From Myxococcales bacterium (lineage in GTDB: Bacteria; Myxococcota; Myxococcia; Myxococcales; Myxococcaceae), in assembly GCA_030681895.1 (NCBI GenBank), contig JAUXRI010000259.1:1-64000 (forward strand): DNA of 64,000 bases. The letters are read 5' to 3'. The notes beneath the pieces were generated by a model that ran no database searches, was not told the origin of the DNA, and was given only the letters and a program-made list of their open reading frames with translations. Each line of letters begins with the position of its first letter. Within the stretch, counting starts at the first letter, position 1. Both the position numbers and the translations under genes were made by a program. Shown here piece after piece: positions 25,491 through 34,386 of the stretch.

Positions 25491-28400
25491 CTATTTCTTC
25501 CTGAACAGGGCGAACAGTTTGTCAGGCAGCATTCGTTTCAATCGCCACTGCACGGTGATGGGCTTCTCAGCTTCCCCCCACTCTTTGAAAGTCACCAGGC
25601 CGCAGTAGACGAACGGGCACGAGTTCCCCTTCGCGTCCTTCTTCTGCTTGCGAATGAACAGGTGAACGTCGACACCCAACTTTTCATGGTCGTGGATCAG
25701 CCTGCCGTGTTTGTCGGACTTTCGCGTGCGGTTCTGGCTTTGCCATTCGAAGAGATCCGGCCCCAGGAAGTGGTCCCCGTAGTCGAAGTCCCCGTGCATG
25801 TCCTTCTTGTCGATCGTGACGAGCAGGAAGAGGTGCTTCGGCGACGCTGAAGGCCGCGCAACGAAGCCGACGTTCCAGATTGCCTCGCTGAACTGGTCGC
25901 CGAAGAGGCCTGGAATCTGTTCTCGCGAGTAGCTTCGCCAGAGTTCGACTTCCTGCCCTGAAGCTGCGAGCCGTTCGAGTACCCATGAATCCTCGCGCTT
26001 CACGAGGGAAACCTGGTGATGCGTGCCGGGGAGTCCAGCGTCGGACCCGAACCACTCGCGGAGAATGGCAGAAAGCTCGTTCGCCTTCTCGCCAGGGAGT
26101 CGAACAACGTTCAGCGCGACCTTGACGAAGTTGGCCTCATAGGAACGGCCGTTGATCTGCAGCGGAGTCCATCCCGATGGCAGTCCTTCGCGATTGCTTG
26201 GGTAGAACAGAATCGGCTTCCCGCTCGCGTGGCTGACGTTCAGAATGAACTGGCCGAGGACAGCCTGCCGCTTCCGGAAATACTCAGCCAACCGCCAATC
26301 CAAGATCTCGCGAATCAGGTCGTGGGCGCCTTCCACTGCAGACGTGACCAGCCGCAGCCGAAAGGTCCCCGCTTCGTACGAGAAGAACGACTTTCCTCCC
26401 GTTCCGTCGCCTGTGACCCAAGCATCAATTGGGTTCTCTTCGAGGCTCTTCCGGAGGGAGCGCTCGCTCGAAAGCGCTGCGCCGAAGTCAGCCCGGAGCC
26501 TGGGATCATGGGTGGCCAACCGTTCCACCTCGGTGGTCAATTCGCCTATCCCGGCGCCTTCTCCCGGGATTCGGCCGAGATTGAGCATGGCTTGGACGAC
26601 GACCATCTTGAAGCTGCGCGTCATCGGCGTGTCTTCAAGAGCTGAGAGGAACTCTGACAAGTCCTCGTGTGCCTTCGCCTTGGTCGCCCCAAGGTCGCCC
26701 TGCTTCTCGACGAACTTCAGCCACGAGCCGTGCTTCTGACGGGCACTCCGCGGGTTGTACCCATCGTGCAGACACTGAAGCGCAGTGGGCCGCACGTCTC
26801 GTCGTTCCTTGAAGTCGCGGTAGTAGTCGAGGAGTGCGTCCTGAATGGCTTTGGTGGGCAGCCGGAGAAGGGCCCGCATGATCTCGATCGCCTGAAGTTC
26901 GTAGGTGACCGAACATCCGGGCGGCAGCTCGAATTCGCCCGCCTCTATCTTCTGCAGCGCGACGTTCAGCTCAGAGTCCGTGCCCGGAGGAACTTGGAGC
27001 AGGGTTCTCGCCTTCAGCAGGAAAATTCTGTGATTTCCAATGTAGTCGATGACCGTGAGCCGTTCTTTGCCGGGGCTCGTGCGCAGACCACGACCGAATT
27101 GCTGGAGCCAGATGATCGCCGACTCTGTCGGTCGCAGCATCATGACCGTGTCGATGGCAGGCAAGTCGACACCTTCGTTGAACATGTCGACTGCGAAGAC
27201 CACTTTGAGCGAGCCCTCTCCCAAGCGGTCGAGTGAACCCTGACGAGGATCGGATTCAGCGCCACTATGGACCGCGGCACACGGCACGCCGGCACGCGAG
27301 AAGAAGTCGCGCATGAAGTTCGCGTGCCGTTGAGAAACGCAGAACGCGAGGGTGCGCTCGCCCGCTCGTGCTCGCCATTGTTCGAGAGCATTCTGGGCCC
27401 GTGTCTCAGTCGCTGCAGCCGACGAAAGCTCCTCCGGGTCGAACCACGTGCCAGTCCATTTCATGCCCCGGTAGTCGATGGTGTCAGGAACGCCGAAGTA
27501 GGCGAACGGTGAAAGCAGGCCGAGCGAGATGCCTTCAATGACGTTGCACTCGAAGACCAAGTTCTCCTGACACAAGGAAAGCAGGTCATCACCGTCGGTT
27601 CGGTGCGGCGTCGCCGTCAGCCCCAAGAGGAACTTCGGGTCGAAGTGATCGATCAGTCTGCGGTACGTCCTTGCCGCTGCGTGGTGGAACTCGTCCACGA
27701 CGATGTAGTCGAACGCGTCACGCTCGAACGTGTCCAGGTGCGCCTGTCTGCCCAAGGTCGCAATGGAGGCGAAGATCACTTCGGCGTCGCGCTCGTTCTC
27801 TTCTCCATCGTAGCGACCGAATGAAGCGCCTGGCCTGACGCGCCGGAAGGTCTCGAGCGCCTGCGTGAGGATTTCTTCGCGGTGCGCGACGAAGAGCACT
27901 CGCTTGAATTTCGCGGCGTCGAAGGCTGCCAGCCAGGTCTTCCCCAAGCCCGTCGCCATGACGACGAGGCCAGCGCGATAGCCCTCGGCGCGAGTGTTCT
28001 CGAGTGCTGCCATCGCCCGGACTTGCACGGGATTCGGCGGTGGAGGCGGCACCGTCAATTCAACCTCAGCGTCCGCCACCTCGAGCGGTGAGTCGAAGAC
28101 GCGCTCCCGCCGACGAGCCTCGTACTCGCGAAGCCACTGCTCATCGATAGTCCGAACGGATGAATTCGTGAACAGTGCCTCGAACGCGTGTTGGGTCTGC
28201 CGGAATCCCTCTGGGTCGCGAGCCGTGACGACTCGGTAATTCCATTCAACACCTTCGAGCAGCGCGGAGTCCGAGATGTTGGAGCTGCCGATGAAGGCGA
28301 CGCCATCACGGTTCTCGCTCGACGTTGCGATGTAGACCTTCGGATGAAAGCTCGTTCCCGGACGATGAAACACACGAAGGTCGACGCTGGCGTTGGGGAA

Positions 28401-29051
28401 GGCGAGCAACAGGTCTCTCAGTGCACGCAGCGCTTCAGGATCCGTGATGTCGAGATAGTCGCCAGTGACCAACCGAAAGCGACCACCCCGGCGCAGCAGA
28501 TCTCTCAAGTGAGGGAGGAGACGTCGCACTCCGCTCTGCATCACGAACGCAACTGCGACATCGAAGTGCTGCGCACGTTCGAGCTCACGGGCGAGCAACG
28601 GGAGCAGCGGCGAATCCGCGCCGGTCGTCAGAAGTGGCTCGACCACCGGCTTCACCAGGCCTGGATACAGTCGCTTCGACGGAATCACGTTCCGGACACC
28701 ACCTCGAGCGTCGGGGACGTCGCCGGCGCGCCGGGGAATCACGTGCAAATGGAGATGCGGAATCGTCTGGCCGGCGTGCTCTCCCACGTTCACACCGAGG
28801 TTGAAGTCGACGACCGCTGGGTAGCGTAGACGGATCTTGGAGCGCGCGATCTCGATCGTCGTAGTCAGCTCGGCGCGTTCTTCGTCGGTTGCGTCGAACC
28901 ACGTGGCGCGATGAGCACGCGTCACGATCAAGACGTGCCCGTCCGAGACGGGAAATGCGTCCCAGAGTGCTCGAACGAGGCGGCCTTCGTGAAAGACGAC
29001 GTCCTCGAACGGTGTGCAGAATGGGCACCTCCGCAGATCTTCAACTGTCAC
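25491..29051 (-). CDS. HIT-PLD nuclease-superfamily 2 helicase-DUF3427-like fusion
   Basis: A 1186-residue protein with four modules. Residues 1-130: HIT domain (CPFC start; His triad at 99, 101, 103). Residues 140-300: PLD-family nuclease of the HKD/COG3886 type (HPK at 236-238, GSSN at 255-258). Residues 340-680: helicase core with Walker A ATGLGKT (366-372), DEFH (453-456), TAT (479-481), and later QFGRGLR. Residues 700-1186: a tail resembling DUF3427. All key residues are present. Starts at GTG 29051, overlapping sprT by 11 bases. Sampled GC is about 57-58%. It probably acts on nucleic acid; a defence role is inferred from architecture, context and composition, not shown. Confidence 0.85.
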   Translation of the reverse strand: MTVEDLRRCPFCTPFEDVVFHEGRLVRALWDAFPVSDGHVLIVTRAHRATWFDATDEERAELTTTIEIARSKIRLRYPAVVDFNLGVNVGEHAGQTIPHLHLHVIPRRAGDVPDARGGVRNVIPSKRLYPGLVKPVVEPLLTTGADSPLLPLLARELERAQHFDVAVAFVMQSGVRRLLPHLRDLLRRGGRFRLVTGDYLDITDPEALRALRDLLLAFPNASVDLRVFHRPGTSFHPKVYIATSSENRDGVAFIGSSNISDSALLEGVEWNYRVVTARDPEGFRQTQHAFEALFTNSSVRTIDEQWLREYEARRRERVFDSPLEVADAEVELTVPPPPPNPVQVRAMAALENTRAEGYRAGLVVMATGLGKTWLAAFDAAKFKRVLFVAHREEILTQALETFRRVRPGASFGRYDGEENERDAEVIFASIATLGRQAHLDTFERDAFDYIVVDEFHHAAARTYRRLIDHFDPKFLLGLTATPHRTDGDDLLSLCQENLVFECNVIEGISLGLLSPFAYFGVPDTIDYRGMKWTGTWFDPEELSSAAATETRAQNALEQWRARAGERTLAFCVSQRHANFMRDFFSRAGVPCAAVHSGAESDPRQGSLDRLGEGSLKVVFAVDMFNEGVDLPAIDTVMMLRPTESAIIWLQQFGRGLRTSPGKERLTVIDYIGNHRIFLLKARTLLQVPPGTDSELNVALQKIEAGEFELPPGCSVTYELQAIEIMRALLRLPTKAIQDALLDYYRDFKERRDVRPTALQCLHDGYNPRSARQKHGSWLKFVEKQGDLGATKAKAHEDLSEFLSALEDTPMTRSFKMVVVQAMLNLGRIPGEGAGIGELTTEVERLATHDPRLRADFGAALSSERSLRKSLEENPIDAWVTGDGTGGKSFFSYEAGTFRLRLVTSAVEGAHDLIREILDWRLAEYFRKRQAVLGQFILNVSHASGKPILFYPSNREGLPSGWTPLQINGRSYEANFVKVALNVVRLPGEKANELSAILREWFGSDAGLPGTHHQVSLVKREDSWVLERLAASGQEVELWRSYSREQIPGLFGDQFSEAIWNVGFVARPSASPKHLFLLVTIDKKDMHGDFDYGDHFLGPDLFEWQSQNRTRKSDKHGRLIHDHEKLGVDVHLFIRKQKKDAKGNSCPFVYCGLVTFKEWGEAEKPITVQWRLKRMLPDKLFALFRKK

Positions 29052-29583
29052 GCGACACCCCCTCGGTAATGATCAGGCGGCCACTCAAGCCAGCCGCCAC
29101 GCAGTCAGCGCACCGCCAGGTTGACACAGGTCGCTTCGCGACCCTCACGAAGTCACACACTGAGCACTCATGTCGGAACAAGCGCGTGCTCACCTTTCGA
29201 GTACGCCCCGCGACCTTGAGCCGAGTCTGTGGCTTCGCGCCGATCGCCAAGAGCAGCCCCTGCCAGGTCCCTCCATGGTGTCGTTCATCGGTCACGCCCA
29301 GTCGGGCGACCGCGATGTGGGCGAGTTCGTGCCGGAGAACGTCTCGGAGCTGGCTCCTCGTCGTGATGGCCGTCGAGAGAGTGACTCGTTGGCGCCTCAG
29401 GTCCGCGCGACCGATGCTTCTGCGAAGCCTGCTGCTGAAGCGAACTTCCACATCACGCAGCTCGATGCCCCATGCCCTCGTGAGACGAGCTGCTTCGCGC
29501 CGAATCAGCGAGCTCGCTTCCGTGGACGGCGTCGTTTGGGTCGCGAACCGCAAGAGGGAGACAGTGTATTGCCTCGGGCTCAC
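29041..29583 (-). CDS. SprT-like zinc metalloprotease
   Basis: A 180-residue protein of the SprT-like family. The zinc-binding HELAH is at residues 85-89, with the third ligand in HHGGTW (about 102-107). A C-terminal zinc ribbon has Cys140-x2-Cys143 and Cys158-x2-Cys161. The eukaryotic relative SPRTN degrades proteins crosslinked to DNA. GTG 29583 overlaps the Hsp70-like gene's TGA (GTGA), and its own end overlaps the helicase start by 11 bases, so all three should be translated from one message. A plausible job is stripping protein from DNA for the adjacent helicase/nuclease. Sampled GC is about 60%. Confidence 0.85.
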   Translation of the reverse strand: MSPRQYTVSLLRFATQTTPSTEASSLIRREAARLTRAWGIELRDVEVRFSSRLRRSIGRADLRRQRVTLSTAITTRSQLRDVLRHELAHIAVARLGVTDERHHGGTWQGLLLAIGAKPQTRLKVAGRTRKVSTRLFRHECSVCDFVRVAKRPVSTWRCADCVAAGLSGRLIITEGVSRDS

Positions 29584-30836
29584 TCCGAGAACGATGACGC
29601 GGCGGCGCGACCGAGCCCCTCGACCACGCTCGTGAACGCATCGGCCGTTCTCAACTTCCCCTTCCCGAACTTCTTCGCGAACAACCGCTGCACCGCCGGC
29701 ACCTGCGACGAGCCTCCCGTCAGGAACACCGAGTCGATGTGCAGCCCCTTCGGCAACCGCTCCATCAACTCATCCGTACACGCCTCGAGCTCATCAATCA
29801 GGTGCGCCGACGCGGCCTCGAACGCCTCGACCGTGATGGTCTCGTGTATCGAAATGCGCGCCTCTTCGAAGTCGATACGCGCCGTCTTCTTCGTCGACAG
29901 CTCCACCTTCGCCTGCTCGATCGCGCGGTAGAGCCGGAAGCCGAGGTTCTCCATCACCAGGTCTTCCAGCGCCTGAATCGCCGGCAGCCGGTCGCTCGAC
30001 TTCAGCATCGTGTCGATGAGCTCCCGCGTCGTCTTCTCGCGAATCAGTGACATCTCGTTCCACGAGAGCAGCCGGCTCGAGATGTACGTCGGCATCGGCA
30101 TGCGCTGCGAGCCCATGCTCACCGCGTACGTCGAGCCCTGCCCGAAGTACGGCAACAGCGCGCTCTTCATGATGGCCGAGTCGAAGCGGTCTCCACCCAC
30201 GTACACACCCGACGACGCGACGACGTCGTCACGCCGGTCCGCCCGCCCCCGCCGCGACGGCCCCAGGTGCATCACCGTCAGGTCCGTCGTGCCGGCGCCG
30301 AAGTCGGCCACCAACACCGCCTCGTCCTTCTCCAGCGTCGCCTCGTACGTCAGCGCCGCCGCGATGGGCTCGATGACGAACCGGATGCCGGAGAACCCCG
30401 CCAGCTCCGCCGCCTTCCGCAGCCGCTCCTCCGCGAACGCGTCGACCTTCGGGTCCGCCGAGAAGCGCGCCGGCCGGCCGAGCACCACCGACGCGACGTC
30501 CGCTCCCGCCGAGTCGGACGCCAGCGAACGCACGCGCCGCAGGAACACCGCGATGAGCTCCTCCAGCGACAACGTTCTGCCGCGCAGCTGCGTTCGCGTG
30601 AACGTCGTCGCCGGCAACCACGTCTTCATCGACTGAATGAAGCGCCCCGCGTTGTCCTCCTGGTAGCGCTCGATGGCCGCGTGCCCCGCCAGCGTCTCTT
30701 TCGAGTCCTCGGGGAAGAACAACACCGAGCGGAACAGCCGCGGCGAGGGCGCCGTCACGTCGAGCTTCAACACCTCTCCACTCGGGAGCGCGACCGCCGT
30801 GTTGCTGGTGCCGAAGTCGAGGCCGCAGACGAGCAT
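29580..30836 (-). CDS. Hsp70-like ATPase (YegD type, no substrate-binding domain)
   Basis: A 418-residue protein covering only the actin-like nucleotide-binding half of Hsp70. Phosphate 1 is GLDFGTSNTAVAL (from residue 5), phosphate 2 is VADFGAGTTDLTVM and the adenosine motif is LTGGSSQVPAVQ. The length and missing substrate domain resemble E. coli YegD. ATG 30836 begins exactly at the conserved motif; the frame is open to 31187 over the divergent gene. GC (68% in one sampled line) is like the rest of the window, unlike the two genes it overlaps downstream. It could be an older host gene whose transcript was joined by the sprT-helicase pair, or a true member of the system. Confidence 0.88.
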   Translation of the reverse strand: MLVCGLDFGTSNTAVALPSGEVLKLDVTAPSPRLFRSVLFFPEDSKETLAGHAAIERYQEDNAGRFIQSMKTWLPATTFTRTQLRGRTLSLEELIAVFLRRVRSLASDSAGADVASVVLGRPARFSADPKVDAFAEERLRKAAELAGFSGIRFVIEPIAAALTYEATLEKDEAVLVADFGAGTTDLTVMHLGPSRRGRADRRDDVVASSGVYVGGDRFDSAIMKSALLPYFGQGSTYAVSMGSQRMPMPTYISSRLLSWNEMSLIREKTTRELIDTMLKSSDRLPAIQALEDLVMENLGFRLYRAIEQAKVELSTKKTARIDFEEARISIHETITVEAFEAASAHLIDELEACTDELMERLPKGLHIDSVFLTGGSSQVPAVQRLFAKKFGKGKLRTADAFTSVVEGLGRAAASSFSE

Positions 30837-30876
30837 CGGCAGGCCTGTACCACTGCGCTGGTCGAAGAGAGACGCT

Positions 30877-31611
30877 ATGCTCGAGCCTGCCGTCAAGCCC
30901 CCTGCAACCCTCGGAATGCTCAGCGCCAACCCGCCCCATCGCTCGTTCTTTCGGGAGCGGCTGCAGCGACTCGCGGGCCCTCGGGGGCTGGAAGACTGGC
31001 TGGTCGAGGAGGCCAACGTTCGAGGGCATCTGGGTGCGGTAGGCACCTCGGTGCCGGAGCGCGAGCCGACCCCGGGACTCTCAGATGCCGACCTCATCGT
31101 CGCGCTGCTGATGCCGCACAGCGAAGTCGACGGGCGGCTCTTCAAGCTCGTCGTCCGCATGCTGCAGCGGGCACACATCGACCCCACGCTGCTCTGGTTT
31201 CACGCCCGTCGTGAGCGCGCCGACCGGGTGTTGTACTGGTTGCTCGACCTGGTTCCAGAGAGCGAGCGCACCCAGCAGCTCGTCGCGTTCATCGACGCCT
31301 GCCCAACGCCGCCCCGCGGCGATGTCGGAGCGGTGCTCTCTCCGCAGTGGCGAGCAGCCTGCCGCCCCGTCGTCCTCACGGGCCTGCAGAGGCTGTCGGT
31401 GTCTTGCCTCGGGCCAGTCGACCTCGCGCTCACCAAGATGGGTCGCGCCGACGACGCCGACCTCGCGGTCGTCGCGTTTCTCCTGAAGACCCGGCAGCTC
31501 GACCCCGAAGCGCTCCGACGCGCCATCGAGGTCGCCGTCGTACCGCCCGAGTACGCAGAGCTCTTCGTCGTAGCAACGCCAAAGGTGCTCACATTGCTCG
31601 ACGGCGCGTGA
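30877..31611 (+). CDS. Hypothetical protein, divergent from the Hsp70-like gene
   Basis: A 244-residue, mainly helical cytoplasmic protein with no family I can name. It contains several Leu/Arg-rich helices (LFKLVVRMLQRAH, LYWLLDLVPESERTQQLVAF, ADLAVVAFLLKTRQL) that could be degenerate HEAT-like repeats. ATG 30877 is the assumed start; ATG 30916 is an alternative, and the frame is open upstream inside the Hsp70-like gene. Only 40 bases separate the two divergent starts, so they probably share a control region and may be functionally linked. Confidence 0.6.
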   Translation: MLEPAVKPPATLGMLSANPPHRSFFRERLQRLAGPRGLEDWLVEEANVRGHLGAVGTSVPEREPTPGLSDADLIVALLMPHSEVDGRLFKLVVRMLQRAHIDPTLLWFHARRERADRVLYWLLDLVPESERTQQLVAFIDACPTPPRGDVGAVLSPQWRAACRPVVLTGLQRLSVSCLGPVDLALTKMGRADDADLAVVAFLLKTRQLDPEALRRAIEVAVVPPEYAELFVVATPKVLTLLDGA

Positions 31612-31678
31612 GCGGAGCGCGCTGCTCCATGCCGTTCACGACTGTCAGGCGCTTCGCGCGAAGGTCTCAGGGGGCACC

Positions 31679-34333
31679 GTGCTACCCACTGCCTTCATGA
31701 ATCGAGCGATTCTGCCCTCCGCGCTGCCCACCCTGCGTCCTCCAGCGCTCCTCGAGGTGCGGCGCGCAGCGACCGTCGCGCCAGCACCCTCCGCCAGCCG
31801 TCCACTCCCGCTCCCCACTGACACGTTCGTCGCACCGGCGGTGCGGCCGAGCACGGACCTGGCCGCCAATCTGCCGCTCGACGTGGAGGATGCTGCGTGG
31901 CGGCAGCTCACCCGCTCTCCCTCGACCTTCGTTCAGCTGGGCTTTCCAGCCAACGGGCGCGAGGCGCTCGTCGCCTACGCCGTCTCGCGCTCGCCGCACT
32001 ACGCGGCGTACGCCCATGTTGGCGTCTGGGAGCGCCCCGGCTTCGCTTCCACGCTCCTCGCCCGGCACCCGCAGATGTTTCAATACCTGCCCGAGCCCGT
32101 GCGCGCGCGACCGGAGCTGGCCAGACTGGCCCTCGAGGGTGGCATGCCTGCGTCGCTGATTCCGCTCGCTGCCTTCGAAGCCGACGCGAGTCTGGCGACG
32201 TTCTCGCTCGAGAAGGACGCGGTGAACCTCACCGACCTCCCCGAGTCGCTGCGCACAGACCCTGCGCTGGTGGCGCTGGCGCGCACGCAGCTGCTCGAGC
32301 ACGGCAGTCAGACGCCCTACGTGCTCGGGTACCTGCCGGAGCTCGCTGGCGACAAGGCGTTGGTCGTCGCCCGTCTGCGCGTTGCCCCTTCGGAGCTCGG
32401 CTACGTCGAGCCCGCGCTCCTCGAAGACCCCGACGTGCAGGCCTCGCTGCGGGAAGCACTGCTGGCGAATCCTCCGCTGCTCCTTCCAGGCACGGCGCTG
32501 TGGCTCCTGCCCGAGGCCATGCGTGAGGACCCGGCGCTCGAGCGCGTCATCGCGCAGTTCGGCGGCATCGCAGCCCTGACGGAGCGCCAGCTCTCCCGCC
32601 CCGAGCTCGTCGCGCTCGCCGCGGTCGCGACGGCCGGGTACTACGAGCAGCTCGCCGCGCCCTGGTCGTCGAACCTGCACCTCGCGAAGGCCTTCCTCGA
32701 GCACACGACGGTGCAGCACGACGAAGACGACAAACCCGTCGGCCCGGTGTTGATTTCCCGCATTCCAGAGGCGCTCCGCGCAGACCCGCAGCTCGCGGTG
32801 GCGGCCATCATTCGTGACCCGCGCAGCTTCGTCGAGCTGCCTGCCACGCTGCGAGACGACCCCACCGTGGCGAGCGTCGCGCTCGCGCTCGACGGCCTGC
32901 TCGTGGCCCACGCGGGCCCCACGGTGCTGGCGAACGAGCGGTGCATCATCAACGCGCTTCGCTCCCAGCCCACGGCCATCACGTTGCTTCCCCCCGAGCT
33001 CCAGGTGTCGCCCGAGCTGTGGGAGCGGGTGCTCCGAGTCGCTGACACGCTCGCGCCCCACGTTCCCGCCCAGGTGCCCAACCGCGTCGCCCTCATCGCG
33101 CGTCACGCACCGCGCTCGCTCACGTTGGCCGATGCCGTCGCCGCAGCCCCCGGGTGGGCCACTCGCCCTGATGACGTCGCCCGACTGGTGGCCCACTTCG
33201 GGCCCGACCAGGTGCTGGGCCAGGTCTCGCCCGCGCTGCTCGCTGACCCGGCCGTGGCGCGCCGGCTGGTCGAGGTGCACGGCGCGAGCTTCGAGTTCCT
33301 CCCTGCGGCGCTGCAGGCCGACGAAGCCATCGCCAGGGCCGCCGCGAACGACCCGCGGGCGTATGGGACGTGGGGCTCGAAGCTGCCTCAGCGCCGGGAG
33401 TGGGTCGTCGGAGCCCTCGAGCGAGACCCCGCCCTGTTTCCCCAGCTGTCGCCTTCGCTGCGCGCCGACCGGCAGGTGGCCTTCACCGCCGTCGCGCTCG
33501 ACGCCACGCAGCTGGCGAAGGTCGAGCTTCCGCTGCGCGACGAGCCCACCTTCCTCATCGAAGCCGCGAAGGTGAACCCCCTGGTGCTCTTCGAGCTCGG
33601 GCCGACCCACCGCGCTTCACTCCTCGGCCAGGATGCCGGCCTGGCGGCGAGCTGGCAGGCGCTCGAGAAGGACCTGTCGGGGCTCGGCATCCACTCGCTC
33701 GAGCGTTTCCACGGGAAGGGGGCCCTGCTGGAGCAGATTCTCGTCAACAGGCGCGCTGGCCCCGAAGACACGCGGCCCATCGCAGTCATCGTCTCGTCGA
33801 GCGAGGACTGGAACGGCGGCATCGCGGCGGGCAACACCATCGAGCAGCTCACCCAGCACTACCGCGTCATGTATTACGAGGCCGACTCCGAAGGGCACGT
33901 GGTGCAGGCGCTCCGAAACGCCACCCGTTTTCAGAAGGCCGAGGTGCTGGTGGTCGCGGCGCACGGCTCGCAGGGCGTGGCGGCTTTCGGCGCGAGCGAC
34001 CCGCGGCTGTCGGGCCAGGACGGCCCCTCGGCGGCGACGCTCGACTTGAATGACCAGAACCTGTTCGCGCTCCACGGCTTGCGCGAGCGCCTCGCACCAG
34101 AGGGGCACGTCGTGATGATGAGTTGCTCCACCGGGCACGGGCGGAACGCAGGCGACAACATCGCCAACCTGATGGTGCGCATGTTCCCTCAGGCGAACGT
34201 GTGGGCGCCGACCGAGCCCACCAATGTCGACTTCCGCCTCGACGCGCAGGGGCGGTTCCGCCACCCCGGCTTCGCGTACTCCGACGGCGTCGGCGGCATC
34301 ACCTACCACGTGCCCCCACGCACCAGCGGGTAA
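31679..34333 (+). CDS. Helical-repeat protein with C-terminal caspase-like peptidase domain
   Basis: An 884-residue protein. Residues about 90-650 are degenerate helical repeats of the DUF4116 kind, each with a pattern like LPESLRTDPALVALA. The last 180 residues look like a CHAT/caspase-type cysteine peptidase: strand PIAVIVSS, helix, strand AEVLVVAAHGSQG with His762, then HVVMMSCSTG with Cys816, the spacing and context of the His-Cys dyad. GTG 31679 is chosen for its GGGGGC-type ribosome site; ATG 31697 is possible. No signal peptide is evident. The repeats could sense a partner and release the protease. Family assignment is by eye; conservation of both catalytic residues supports activity. 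Confidence 0.68.
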   Translation: MLPTAFMNRAILPSALPTLRPPALLEVRRAATVAPAPSASRPLPLPTDTFVAPAVRPSTDLAANLPLDVEDAAWRQLTRSPSTFVQLGFPANGREALVAYAVSRSPHYAAYAHVGVWERPGFASTLLARHPQMFQYLPEPVRARPELARLALEGGMPASLIPLAAFEADASLATFSLEKDAVNLTDLPESLRTDPALVALARTQLLEHGSQTPYVLGYLPELAGDKALVVARLRVAPSELGYVEPALLEDPDVQASLREALLANPPLLLPGTALWLLPEAMREDPALERVIAQFGGIAALTERQLSRPELVALAAVATAGYYEQLAAPWSSNLHLAKAFLEHTTVQHDEDDKPVGPVLISRIPEALRADPQLAVAAIIRDPRSFVELPATLRDDPTVASVALALDGLLVAHAGPTVLANERCIINALRSQPTAITLLPPELQVSPELWERVLRVADTLAPHVPAQVPNRVALIARHAPRSLTLADAVAAAPGWATRPDDVARLVAHFGPDQVLGQVSPALLADPAVARRLVEVHGASFEFLPAALQADEAIARAAANDPRAYGTWGSKLPQRREWVVGALERDPALFPQLSPSLRADRQVAFTAVALDATQLAKVELPLRDEPTFLIEAAKVNPLVLFELGPTHRASLLGQDAGLAASWQALEKDLSGLGIHSLERFHGKGALLEQILVNRRAGPEDTRPIAVIVSSSEDWNGGIAAGNTIEQLTQHYRVMYYEADSEGHVVQALRNATRFQKAEVLVVAAHGSQGVAAFGASDPRLSGQDGPSAATLDLNDQNLFALHGLRERLAPEGHVVMMSCSTGHGRNAGDNIANLMVRMFPQANVWAPTEPTNVDFRLDAQGRFRHPGFAYSDGVGGITYHVPPRTSG

Positions 34334-34386
34334 GGCAGCCGTCTCGGTGTCAGGCGCTGCGCTGGGGCTATGCTCCAGCGCTCAAG

